Source: Anthoceros angustus
Taxonomy: Eukaryota > Streptophyta > Anthocerotopsida > Anthocerotales > Anthocerotaceae
NCBI GenBank assembly: GCA_010909165.1
Contig: MU008156.1
Location: 186,001 to 250,000 of the forward strand
DNA length: 64,000 bases
Direction: 5' to 3'
This document shows, in pieces, positions 1 through 9,565 of the stretch. The notes below the pieces were generated by a model. It saw only the letters and a list, made by a program, of their open reading frames with translations, was not told the DNA's origin and made no database searches. The position numbers were made by a program, and so were the translations under genes. The number at the start of each line of letters is the position of its first letter. Position 1 is the first letter of the stretch.

Positions 1-785
1 TAATGTATGGTATAATTACCAAAATCCCTCGATAAGGGGTCGATAAGGGTACTTTTTTATTACACTTAAATTACATCACATAGCAAGTTTACACCTGTAA
101 ATTTGGTAAAAATATATGGCATATATAATTTACATAATATATATAATAAATCTATAATAAATATTTCAAGTAAACATGCATAAAAATAAACTTATAAGCT
201 CAAAATGGAGGTAGATTATTGTTTCCACTATTCTTCTCTTGAGACGTAGACTCCCCTTCTTCATTGTCCTCCATTTCAGTGGACATCTTCCATGCCAGTT
301 GAACCACTTGTGTAATGATGTACGGTATAAATATGGTATAGGTATGGTATATAATTAGGTATAAATATGGTGTACAATCACAGTATATGGATAGGCTCGT
401 AAGTGGAGTAAGCCGCAGATGTTATGATGGTGCTGAATGACACTTCACATACTATGTACGGTAAGATGGCCATCATATAACGGAGACCCTTGGGCAAAGG
501 GGTAGCTTGTCTGGTCCTCACAACTTGTATAGGTTTAAGACTTTATAAGTATGCTATCTGATCCTCCCAATCTCTTGCTGCAATAGTAGCATTGTGCCGT
601 TTTAACACTCTGTTGGTATAATAGACACAAATAAGCATACCAACACTCTCCACCATATACAGTTCTTGCTCTATTATCACGCTAGCCATGTCTCCATGTG
701 CTCCAGTTTCCTTCCCCTCCGATTACACTTTCCCCTCCGGTTGTTGGAGGAATGTTCAACAACTTCGTTCCTACATCTCCAAGTT

Positions 786-867
786 GTGGACATTCCTCTC
801 TATATGCTTCCCACCATTCGATTGGAGATGTGGACATTCCTCTCTATATGCTTCCCACCATTCGAAA
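786..867. repeat. Short direct duplication (about 45-bp period)
   Basis: A segment of about 36 bases containing CATTCCTCTCTATATGCTTC occurs at 786-822 and again at 831-867, almost unchanged. It lies in non-coding AT-rich DNA and looks like a local slippage duplication. Confidence 0.8.
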
Positions 868-1060
868 CTGTCATACACTAGCCTGTCTTAGAAATGCATC
901 TCTTCTTCAATGCACAACTTACCAAGTCTAAGACGATAGTGATTGAATTGCAACAAACCACAACGAACTTCTCTAATATTAGGTGCCAAATGCTTCATAA
1001 CCTGATGACTTTTAATCTATCCGTTGATGAAGTTCTAGGCAACAACAAAAAAAAGCTATC

Positions 1061-1222
1061 ATGCCAACCATATTTCTCGGAAAAGCCTATCACAGCAGCA
1101 ATAAAGCCAATCATGCCAGCCATATTTCTCGGAAAAGCCTATCAATCATGCCAGCCATATTTCTCGGAAAAGCCTATCACAACAGCAATAAAGCCAATCA
1201 TGCCAACCATATTTCTCAAAAA
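1061..1222. repeat. Imperfect tandem repeat, units of about 35-70 bp
   Basis: The words ATGCCAACCATATTTCTC / ATGCCAGCCATATTTCTC recur four times (near 1061, 1113, 1149 and 1200), spaced by AATAAAGCCAATC-type segments. It stays open in more than one frame only because the unit lacks stops; I see no gene. Confidence 0.75.
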
Positions 1223-1619
1223 AGTCTCCTTCATGCCGCCACCATCTGCATAAGCCACACTCGCAAGTGTGCCAAAGCTATTTGCGCTTCCGTCTATCTT
1301 GCATTAGAAGGGTCTATCTTACCTTATCTTACTACTATAATTACTATAATAATAGAATATTATAAAATACATATTCTATTTTACATACACACATAATTTT
1401 ACAATAAGTAGATAATTACATGTGATGTAATTACATTATTTTATTATCGTAAATGTAACTGTAAAATATTATTTTATCTTATAGTAGTGATTAACTATGG
1501 GTCTTACCCGTGATACTCCCAAGCCCATCTCTCCCAAATCAATCTTGGTGCTTGCACGGACATAAGGGAGAAGAAGAAGAAGAAGAAATATTTTATTCAA
1601 ATCCAATAAGGACGGATTT

Positions 1620-1775
1620 CTGTCATGGGACTTGGTACTTAACATGGTGTGCCTAAGCTGCTTGGGCATCCACTCCCTTTAGGCACACCATCTAAGTACC
1701 GATCTAAGCACAGGATGCTTAATCACGACGTTTTCTTATAAATGTGTCCATTATACCTCTGCCATTTGGACGGCA
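1620..1775. repeat. Dispersed repeat with internal hairpin (copy 1)
   Basis: Within it, 1634-1700 forms an imperfect stem: GGTACTTA pairs with TAAGTACC at the outside, and TGGTGTGCCTAA with TTAGGCACACCA inside. A diverged relative sits at about 34590-34760, sharing the order ATGGTGTGC, GGGCATCC, TAAGTACC, ATCTAAGC, GATGCTTAAT, CTTATAAATGTGTCC. Both copies have a GAAGAAGAAG run a few hundred bases upstream or less. A MITE or the end of a larger element is likely; I could not define its termini. Confidence 0.55.
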
Positions 1776-2243
1776 GAAGCAGACGCAAATACATAGCTGC
1801 ATCGTCAGCCCACATGATCAAACCACCCTAACGCATTAATGTCAAGAAAAGTGCGAACGTGCCCGGTGTCCCAAACCGGTACGCCATATGAAACTTGGCA
1901 ACCTGTGGAGAAAAATGTATGAGCTGCAAAGATATACGAGAGTGCACGTCCACCACGCACTTGGCTTTACTCAGTGGGGAAATAAATGAGCACCAGGGAA
2001 ACGTAGGCTGCGGTACTCGCTGGAATGCCTGCCGCGCAAGTCCGAGTCCGCACGATCTCACCGCTGCCCGCGGACATGCGTTGCGCCGGGCCTTGCTTCA
2101 CTCTGTTGCCGGAGCAGGAGCAGGAGCAGGAGCAGGTGAAGGTGGTGCGGGGCTGTGCCTCTGGCCACAGCACGTCCTCAGGGTTTCAATTCACGAGGGA
2201 AGGACATCGGCGGGGCCAATTCGGAAGAGGTTAGGATCACCCC

Positions 2244-3745
2244 ATGGCCATGGCTGTGGCCAGGGCGGGGCCTGCTGCAGCTCCTGCCATTGCCAACTCC
2301 GCCTCCGGGAGATTGCATATTGACTGTCCGAGACCGGAGCGAATCCGAGCCTATTCATGCCACCTTGCGGCAGGCTCCTCCTTAAGAGGCGGGAGGGCAG
2401 GCCCTGCATGGAGAGTTGCGTGCGAGGCCACTAACAGCGGTGATTATGATAGCCTTAACAAACTTGCGGAGGAGACCAAGAGGAAGGCGGCAGACGCTGC
2501 CAAGGCGTTCACGTCCAAAGCTGAGGAGGTGCTCAACGATGCCAAGCGGAAAGCTATAGAGTTCCAGGACACCAATGACTTGAAAGGGAAAGCAGCTAAA
2601 GCTGCGAGGCAAGCCAATCAGAGGCTGGAAGAGCTCGGGTATGATGTCAGGAAGCAGGCTGTTAGATGGGATCGGGAATACGGTTTTTCGGAAAAAGCTC
2701 AGCGGGCTAGGGAGTTCGCGCAGGAGCAGGCGCAGAATGTGGACAAGGACTTGAACCTTCGTCAAAGATTGCGCAACTTCCGATCTGAATTTCAATTGAA
2801 GTGGCCAAGGGTAGGTAATTCATCCCTGAAATTTGCTAGCTGTGGATGGTTGGGCAGCTGGTGGTGCACTCTGCATTTAGGTTTCTGGAGAGTGGTACGT
2901 GTTTGGAGTTGTTTGTTCAGCTGGCAAATAGGCCACCACGGCTGGGTATTCTCACCATGGTGAATTCTCTGCATAGGATTAAGGTGAGGTGTGCGCTGGA
3001 GAAGGGAGTAGATTCCAGCTGTTTTGCAAACATGTACATGAGTGTCTGGCTGAAGCTTGCCTGTGGAGTGTCAATGTTTCTCTGTTCCCTCCACGCTCAT
3101 AGCGTTTGTGTGAACGTCGTTATGCACATCCTTGTGTCTTCATTGAAAGCGGGGTCTTAGTAGGTTTTGAGTTGTTGTCAGTCGCTGAGGTGGAACGCTG
3201 GCGTGTGCAGTATAGGAGACAGATCAACAATTTTCTGGACACATCTGTCGGGAAAGCAGTTGCTGTAAGTAACACCCCCAACACCCTCATCCTTCGTCAA
3301 GTTATGGTACTTGAGTTGTTCACACTGTCCTGCTTCTCGGGGGTCGAACGATAACCAAGTTTTCTCTTCCCCTGCAGACGTTGTTGTTTGCGTGGTTTGT
3401 TCTCTCTGGCTGGTTCTTTAGGCTCTTTTTCTACTCCGTCTGGCTTCTCCCTCTTGCGGCTCCACTGCTTATCGGGTCCCTCTCGAGAAATCTAATCGTG
3501 GAGGTCAGGAACTCACAGCTTGTCTTCTACTAGACTGCAGTCCTGGATATGGAATAAGCTTGCTAACACTGTTCCTCTTCCGGCAGGGATCTTGCCCTGC
3601 TTGCGGTACGAGGTACGTTGGCGGTCGAAATCAGGTGGTTGTTTGTCAACGGTGCCGAGGGGTAGTTTGGCAACCACGGCAGGATTTCTCGAAGGACAAA
3701 AGCGCCGACCCAACTATTATCGACATCGATCTGGACCAAAAGTAG
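2244..3745 (+). CDS. Plastid-type membrane protein with C-terminal zinc ribbon
   Basis: Four exons: 2244-2810, 3211-3264, 3378-3503 and 3587-3745, all joining in phase 0 at GT-AG introns, for about 301 residues. The start ATG has good context (CCCCATGGCC). The first ~60 residues are rich in Ala, Ser and Arg with few acids, like a chloroplast transit peptide. Residues about 65-200 are charged and helical (Lys/Ala/Glu rich). Exon 3 encodes a strongly hydrophobic stretch of about 35 residues, probably one or two membrane helices. Exon 4 carries CPAC and CQRC pairs 16 residues apart, a zinc-ribbon or rubredoxin-like knuckle, and an acidic tail. A plastid membrane location is inferred. I do not recognise a characterised family name and give no function. 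Its 3' end converges on the PPR gene ending at 3909. Confidence 0.72.
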
Positions 3746-3908
3746 GACTCTTCGGTAGTCTGTACTTCCAATTGTGTATCAATATCATTTGCCACGAATT
3801 TGTTGGGGCTGATTATGTTGAGAGAGTTGAGCGTCTGTGCCCCCACAACACCTAATAAGACACTAGTTCAGCTAACCGTCGTTGTCAGGCAGGTAAGTCG
3901 TAAAGCTT

Positions 3909-5354
3909 TCAGCCTGTCAAGTAGGCCTTTGTCTGCTCATTGGGGATGCATCCATTCTGCTGCATCTCCCTCACCAAGTCCTTCGCCTTCCCTAACCGCC
4001 CGTCTTTGCAGTAGAGTTTCACCAGGATGTTATAGATATCAAGGGTTGGTGAAAAACCGTCAGCCTTCAATTTTTTAAACATCTTGGATGCCTTAGGCAC
4101 ATCCTCCAACTCCCCTAACACGCCCATGACAACCTGGTAGCCCATGAGGTCCAGAGAACAGCTTGCCTGCTCCATCTCCCACACCACAGCAGCAGCCTCC
4201 CTGTGCTTTCCAGCCCTGGCGCGAGCAGAGATGAGGCAAGTGTACATAATCACATTCGGCTTCCTGCCTCTCGCCTTGTAGATATCAAAGAGGTTCTCTG
4301 CTGCTTCGAGCAAGCCAACCTTGCTGCAGGCCGCCATGGCGGCAGAGCATTCCTCCAGCTTCAAATCCACACTCTTCTCCTTCATCCTGCCCAGCAGATC
4401 CTCCACCAGACTTCGAGACTTTAACCTGCTGGCCTCCGCAATCAGCTTCCCGTAAACAAGAGCAACCTCGGAAGCCGTACCAACCAATTCAAGCCTGTCC
4501 AACGCCTTGATAGCACTCTCCACCATGCCAGCTTCCGCCAAAGCAATGGCCAGAGACTGAGACACCAATGCAGGATTCTGCTGCGCAGATTGCGCGAGCT
4601 TGCAAGCTGTCTTCACATCACCAGCCTGGACCATCACCTGGATCACAGCCCGCAGAGCCGTATCATTGAGGACAAGCAGCGAATTGTCTTGCAGCCACAC
4701 AAAAACCTCGCAAGCCCGGCTTGCCAGCCTCATCTTCTGGCCCAGCTCACGAATAAGCCGAGCCTGTTCAAACCATCTCAACCGGTGCAGATTCCTGCAC
4801 AGCAACTCTCCCACGCCCACTCCATCTGGCAAATCCCGGATGCGGCCCGCTATAGCAGCTACATGATCCTCCGGCTCACCAGCTTCCGGGCCTGCTTTCA
4901 CCTGAGGCCGTCGCCGTCGCCGTTGCTTGGGGCGTGGCAGCCCCTCCGGCCTCTTGAGATTGTGCGGCATGGTTGCAGGCAATTTCCGATCATCCTCCGG
5001 CTTGGGAACAGACGCAACGGATTCAAAGAAACCCACACCATCTTCCTCTTTGCGGCTAGCTTCCAAGGCCTCGTTCGATCGAGCTTGCGTGGTTGCGAGT
5101 GTGGCCTGGCCCTGCGCCAGGCTGCGGGGACAACGAACTCCTTTATGCTTGTTGCTTCCGACACTGATGGCAACGGAAACCGACAGATTGGCCCAGTGCC
5201 AGTTCTTCAATGTACACATCCTTGGTGAAGGAGTGGAAGGGAAGAAGGCTCTGCGGAGTGGAAGAACATCGCAAAATATGACATCAAGTCTTAAACAACA
5301 CACATCTGATGATTGGTTTGTCCAACCAGTGCAATTATGCAGCAAATGCCGCAA
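3909..5354 (-). CDS. P-class pentatricopeptide repeat protein
   Basis: A single open frame of 481 codons. Residues from about 190 to the end are degenerate PPR helical pairs; the last four repeats are clear (for example PNVIMYTCLISARARAGK and PTLDIYNILVKLYCKDGRLG). No PLS triplets, E or DYW motifs follow, so this is a pure P-class protein, a type that usually binds organelle RNA to stabilise or process it. The first 45 codons lack a convincing leader; Met46 at about 5219 begins a better targeting-like region (basic, Ser/Ala-rich) and is the more likely start. A basic patch PRPKQRRRRRPQ precedes the repeats. The frame begins only 9 bases from the stop of the larger PPR gene on the same strand. 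A plastid or mitochondrial location is inferred from family and N-terminus. Confidence 0.85.
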   Translation of the reverse strand: MRHLLHNCTGWTNQSSDVCCLRLDVIFCDVLPLRRAFFPSTPSPRMCTLKNWHWANLSVSVAISVGSNKHKGVRCPRSLAQGQATLATTQARSNEALEASRKEEDGVGFFESVASVPKPEDDRKLPATMPHNLKRPEGLPRPKQRRRRRPQVKAGPEAGEPEDHVAAIAGRIRDLPDGVGVGELLCRNLHRLRWFEQARLIRELGQKMRLASRACEVFVWLQDNSLLVLNDTALRAVIQVMVQAGDVKTACKLAQSAQQNPALVSQSLAIALAEAGMVESAIKALDRLELVGTASEVALVYGKLIAEASRLKSRSLVEDLLGRMKEKSVDLKLEECSAAMAACSKVGLLEAAENLFDIYKARGRKPNVIMYTCLISARARAGKHREAAAVVWEMEQASCSLDLMGYQVVMGVLGELEDVPKASKMFKKLKADGFSPTLDIYNILVKLYCKDGRLGKAKDLVREMQQNGCIPNEQTKAYLTG

Positions 5355-5362
5355 GCAGTCTC

Positions 5363-8300
5363 CTATGCTACAAACTCTACCGCCTTCAGCTCCGAGTATA
5401 TCTCTCTCAGGAGCGTGTACAGTTGACGGTGTTTTCGGTCTTCTACCATGAATGTATGCACCTCATCGTCATGCTCAATCCAGCTCTGTCCAGGCTTCTT
5501 CAATGCTCCTGCCCTCTGCCACAGCTCATCGATTTCCTTTGCACGGTCCCACTGGCCAGCATGGGCGTACAAGTTTGACATGAGCACGTAGGGAGAAGCT
5601 TGTTCTGGCTCCAAGGCCACAGCGCACTGAAATGCACGTCTTCCTAGTACTACATTACCATGTTTCCGGCAGGCACTCAGCAGGCATAACCACAAAGCCC
5701 AGTTGGGCTGCATTGGCATTTTTGAGAGCAGATTTTCTGCTTCGCTGAAGAGACCAGCACGGCCGAGGAGATCAATCATGCAAACATAATGCTCCACCTC
5801 TGGACTGATGCCATGGTCTCTGGCCATATTTTGGAAGTACTCCACGCCCTTGTCCACCATGCCGCCATGACTGCAAGCGGATAAGAGTGCCAGAAGTGTG
5901 ACTTTGTTTGGTTTCGTGCCTGCCGTGCACATCTTCTCGAAACAGCGGATGCTCTTGTCACCAGCTCCCTGGCGGGCATACCCGGCGACCAGAGCCGTCC
6001 AGGAAACCACGTCTGGCTCAGGCAGTGAGTCGAACACGTACTGGGCATCCATCATGCTTGCACATTTGCCGTATGCATGAATCAGACTGGTGGCCACTGG
6101 GAGTCTGCATTCTAAGTCACTCTCCACGATGCTCCGATGGATATGCCTGCAAGTGTCTAAGGCTCCAGTGTTGCCACATGCTTCTAGTACGCAAAGAAAT
6201 GAAGCCTCGTCCAGGGTAAATCCATGCTCTTGCACTTGTTTGTAGAGCTGCAAAGCATTCCCCCATTGGCCCTGCTGGGAGTATGCTGAAATCATGGCAT
6301 TCCACGACACCACATCTCGATGCGGTAATGCATCAAACACTTTTCGAGCATCGATGATGCTCCCACACCTTGCATACATGGAGACCAAAGTGTTCCCAAC
6401 AAATACATCTGCCGCAAAACCTCTAGCTTCAGCTTCAGCATGTATCTCCCTACCTTTTGTTAAGGCGTTCAATTTCACAGTCTGTCCCTGAACACGTGCA
6501 GTCGGCTCTTTTTCAGCAATGGTGCCACATGCTTGCAGCGTGCTGACAAAAGTCCGGGCATCAGCACAGATCCCTCTCGCTAGCATTTGCTGATAAGTCT
6601 CCAAGGCGCTTGCTCCCTGATCCTCCTGAACATACGCTGCGATCATGGCATTCCATGACACAACATCTTGACATGACAAACCTTGAAACGCATTTCGTGC
6701 TTCCCTGATGCTTCCACACTTGGTATATGTGCCAATCAAAGTACTGAGAACATGAACGTCCACTTCCCTTCCACCGGCGTCAGCATGTATTTCTTTCGTC
6801 CATTGCAGTGAATCCACTTTAACAAGATGCCCATGGACAAGTACACCTTCCTCCCTTTCTGCAAGGGTGCCACATGCTTGAAGAGCACTGACAAAAGTCC
6901 AAACATCTGGCCTGACTCCTTCCTGTTGCAATTGTCTGTAGACCTGCAAAGCAACTTCTCCTTGACCCTGCTCAGTGTATGCTGCAATCATAGACGTCCA
7001 GGACACTACATCTCTGTGACACAATCTGTCAAACACCTCTTGCGCATCCTTGATTCTCTGGCACTTTGCATACATGCGAATCAAGGCCCTAGAAACAAAG
7101 ATGTCTGACTCAAACCCCCTGGCAGCAGCTTCTGCATGTATTATATGGCCTTTATGCAGCGACTCCGCTTTAAGATTGTGCCCATCCAGAGGTGTATCTT
7201 GTTCTTTTTCTGCAAGTATGCAACATGCTTGGAGAGCGCTGACAATCATTCGAGCATTTGGTGTGACACCTTCATCATGGACTTGCCAATATATCTTCAA
7301 CGCCTGTTCTGCTTGCTCCTGCTGAACACATGCTGCAATTATGGCATTACAGGTTACCACATCTCGGTGAGACATTGAGTCAAACACCTGTTGCGCATCC
7401 CTGATGCTCCCACACTTAGCATACATGCTGACCAAAGTGTTGGCAATAAATACATCAGAGTCAAAGTGTCTAGAGGCAGCTTCAGCATGTATCTTCTTCC
7501 CCCTCTGCAGAGACTTTATTTTGATATGTTGCCCATCCACAAATGCTTTTTCCTCCTGTTCTGAAAGGCTGCCACATGCTTGAAGGGCACTGACATAGGT
7601 CCGGGCATCTGGTCTGATTCCTTCCTCGTGCATTTGCTTAAATATCTTCAAGGCCAGGACCCCTTGACTCTGCTGAGCATATGCTGCAACAAGTGCAGTC
7701 CATGACACTACGTCACGGTGGGACAATTTGTCAAACACTTGCTGTGCATCCATTACGCTTCCACACTTTGCATACAGACTAACCAATGAGTTACCAACAA
7801 ACATGTCCGATTCAAAACCCCTGGCAGCAGCTTCCTGGTGTAGTTGCTTGCCTCTTTGAAGCAACCCGTCCATCACCTTCCGTCCCTGCTCAGTCGCAGT
7901 TTCCTGCTTCTCTGCAAGGGTGCCACATGCTTGTAGTGCACTGACCAAGGTACGAGCATTAGGCCTCACTCCCTCCGCCTTCATTCTGGCATATATCTGC
8001 AAGGCCATTTCTCCTCGGTCCTGCTGAGCATATGCTGCCATCATTGAATTCCAAGACACTACATCACGATTAGATAGAGCGTCGAAGACCTGTTGCGCAT
8101 CCACAATGCTACCACACTTCGCGTACATGCTAACCAAACTGCTGCCAATAAACACATCTGACTCATACCCATGTTTCAGGATAGCTGCATGGATCTGCTT
8201 GCCCTTCTCCAGGTCCTCCGACCTGCTGCATGCTTTCAGTAGGCCGACAAATGTGTATGTGTTTGGATGCACACCTTCCCTCTGCATCTGTTCATAGCAT

Positions 8301-8722
8301 GACATGGCCTCCTGACATTTTCCAGCGTCGCCATACCCTGAAATTATGCATGTCCAAGAAAAAACAGTTCGGTGTGCCAATCTTTGAAATACGTGGAGCC
8401 CATCCTCAAAACCTCCACAGCTAATCAAGGTGCTGACCACAAAGTCAAGCAGAAAGCTGTCCGACTCCAATCCATGATTTGCCAAATGAGAATGCACCCT
8501 CTTGGCCTCAGCAAGAGACTTCTTCCTTATGCATGCCTGCAAAAGATTTTTGTAAGTCCGGACTGAAGGGACATTGCCCTCTTTGTCCATGCGAAGAAGG
8601 ACCTCCAGTGCCTTGTGGAGCTGGCCATCCTTACACAGACTCGCTAGTTTACGATCGTCCCTGCCAATCCAAGGAGCCCACAAATGAGTTTGGCCCACAG
8701 CAGGCATCAGCATGTCAAGCAT
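5363..8722 (-). CDS. P/L/S-class PPR protein ending in E motifs, no DYW domain
   Basis: One uninterrupted frame of 1119 codons. It contains at least eight P-L-S blocks, each with a recognisable YAKCGS..DAQQVFD S-type repeat followed by HRDVVSW. The C-terminus has an E region (ACRKHGNVVLGRRAF, SPYVLMSNLYAHAGQW, PGQSWIE) and stops soon after it, so the DYW deaminase found in many relatives is absent. PLS proteins with E motifs act in C-to-U (and in ferns U-to-C) editing of organelle transcripts, recruiting a deaminase in trans. Five consecutive blocks carry an extra ~17-residue acidic/polar linker between QACG and the next GK.IH. No strong transit peptide is visible at the N-terminus; a short upstream exon could be missing. 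Confidence 0.9.
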   Translation of the reverse strand: MLDMLMPAVGQTHLWAPWIGRDDRKLASLCKDGQLHKALEVLLRMDKEGNVPSVRTYKNLLQACIRKKSLAEAKRVHSHLANHGLESDSFLLDFVVSTLISCGGFEDGLHVFQRLAHRTVFSWTCIISGYGDAGKCQEAMSCYEQMQREGVHPNTYTFVGLLKACSRSEDLEKGKQIHAAILKHGYESDVFIGSSLVSMYAKCGSIVDAQQVFDALSNRDVVSWNSMMAAYAQQDRGEMALQIYARMKAEGVRPNARTLVSALQACGTLAEKQETATEQGRKVMDGLLQRGKQLHQEAAARGFESDMFVGNSLVSLYAKCGSVMDAQQVFDKLSHRDVVSWTALVAAYAQQSQGVLALKIFKQMHEEGIRPDARTYVSALQACGSLSEQEEKAFVDGQHIKIKSLQRGKKIHAEAASRHFDSDVFIANTLVSMYAKCGSIRDAQQVFDSMSHRDVVTCNAIIAACVQQEQAEQALKIYWQVHDEGVTPNARMIVSALQACCILAEKEQDTPLDGHNLKAESLHKGHIIHAEAAARGFESDIFVSRALIRMYAKCQRIKDAQEVFDRLCHRDVVSWTSMIAAYTEQGQGEVALQVYRQLQQEGVRPDVWTFVSALQACGTLAEREEGVLVHGHLVKVDSLQWTKEIHADAGGREVDVHVLSTLIGTYTKCGSIREARNAFQGLSCQDVVSWNAMIAAYVQEDQGASALETYQQMLARGICADARTFVSTLQACGTIAEKEPTARVQGQTVKLNALTKGREIHAEAEARGFAADVFVGNTLVSMYARCGSIIDARKVFDALPHRDVVSWNAMISAYSQQGQWGNALQLYKQVQEHGFTLDEASFLCVLEACGNTGALDTCRHIHRSIVESDLECRLPVATSLIHAYGKCASMMDAQYVFDSLPEPDVVSWTALVAGYARQGAGDKSIRCFEKMCTAGTKPNKVTLLALLSACSHGGMVDKGVEYFQNMARDHGISPEVEHYVCMIDLLGRAGLFSEAENLLSKMPMQPNWALWLCLLSACRKHGNVVLGRRAFQCAVALEPEQASPYVLMSNLYAHAGQWDRAKEIDELWQRAGALKKPGQSWIEHDDEVHTFMVEDRKHRQLYTLLREIYSELKAVEFVA

Positions 8723-9565
8723 CAGCAGCCATCAACCTGAAAGAAGCCCATACCGTCGGTAAGTCCCAGCAGTTGTAGACGTATGAGCCTGCCTATCCCC
8801 AACTCCCAGCTGAGAAGTACGTAACCCTGCTGGCTGGGAATTCACCACAGGCCTCTCTCGCCTGAAGCCAGGATGGCCGGGGACAATCTGTGCAGATAAA
8901 CGCACAGTGCCACACCGACCTTCCAGAAAGAGACTCATTTCTATCCCACATATTTCGCAGCAACATTGCGTGCATTGATCACCAGGCCTCCTGTTGGCCT
9001 TCCTTCTTCATAGCCACTGCAGCTGCTGTAGATGTGACTACCCTGGGAAAGATATACTTCCGACCAGCTCTTCAGTGCAAGAGTAACAAGCAAACAGTAT
9101 TGAAAGCAGGCCACGCAATGACAGTATTACGTCACGGGCAGTCCGGGTAATCGGATTCCACGGGACCCTCTGGCATCCAGCACAAAATCGAGGCAACCAG
9201 TACACAATACGCTATCTCGCAATGAATCTAGCCGCTTGGTGGGTGACAGGCTGGGAATCCGACAGTAACGATAGTCAGTGGCGATGTTTCCTATGCCGGA
9301 CCCCGATCTGATCTGTTTGACTGTCTGTACGCTTTTCTTTGATGCGGCAGTGATGTGGGTCAGAAGCGCAGACATTCGGGATCCTCCCTGTGCACTGCGT
9401 CAGGCCCGCTTTCTAATGATGAAAATGCTTGGCGGTGAAGGAGCCCACAAGGTGGTGGCAGATGCTCAGCAGTCATGCGGGTAAGTTTACTTCTGATGAC
9501 TGTGGAACGTGATGCAGGTGATGGCTGTTTGGGCGATGAAGAAGAAGTGAGGAACAAGAATCGTC
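8723..9565. promoter_or_regulatory. Shared upstream region of divergent PPR and F-box/kelch genes
   Basis: About 840 bases lie between the start of the minus-strand PPR gene and the plus-strand kelch gene. No coding exon is convincing. The sequence is mixed in composition with no obvious repeat. It must contain both promoters and leaders; I could not place a TATA box with confidence. Confidence 0.5.

Larger units (their letters stand above)
1..2243. other. AT-rich gene-free left flank
   Basis: No convincing coding exon on either strand; the open frames are short and low in complexity. The first 660 bases are AT-rich with repeated GGTATAAATATGGTA-like words around 322-372. From about 1800 the composition rises toward the 5' side of the gene at 2244, and a GGAGCA hexamer run sits at about 2112-2137, probably in its leader or promoter. 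Confidence 0.6.

Noticed and set aside
4590-5228. 212-codon plus-strand frame opposite the P-class PPR gene
   Set aside because: Shadow of the PPR coding sequence; no family character.
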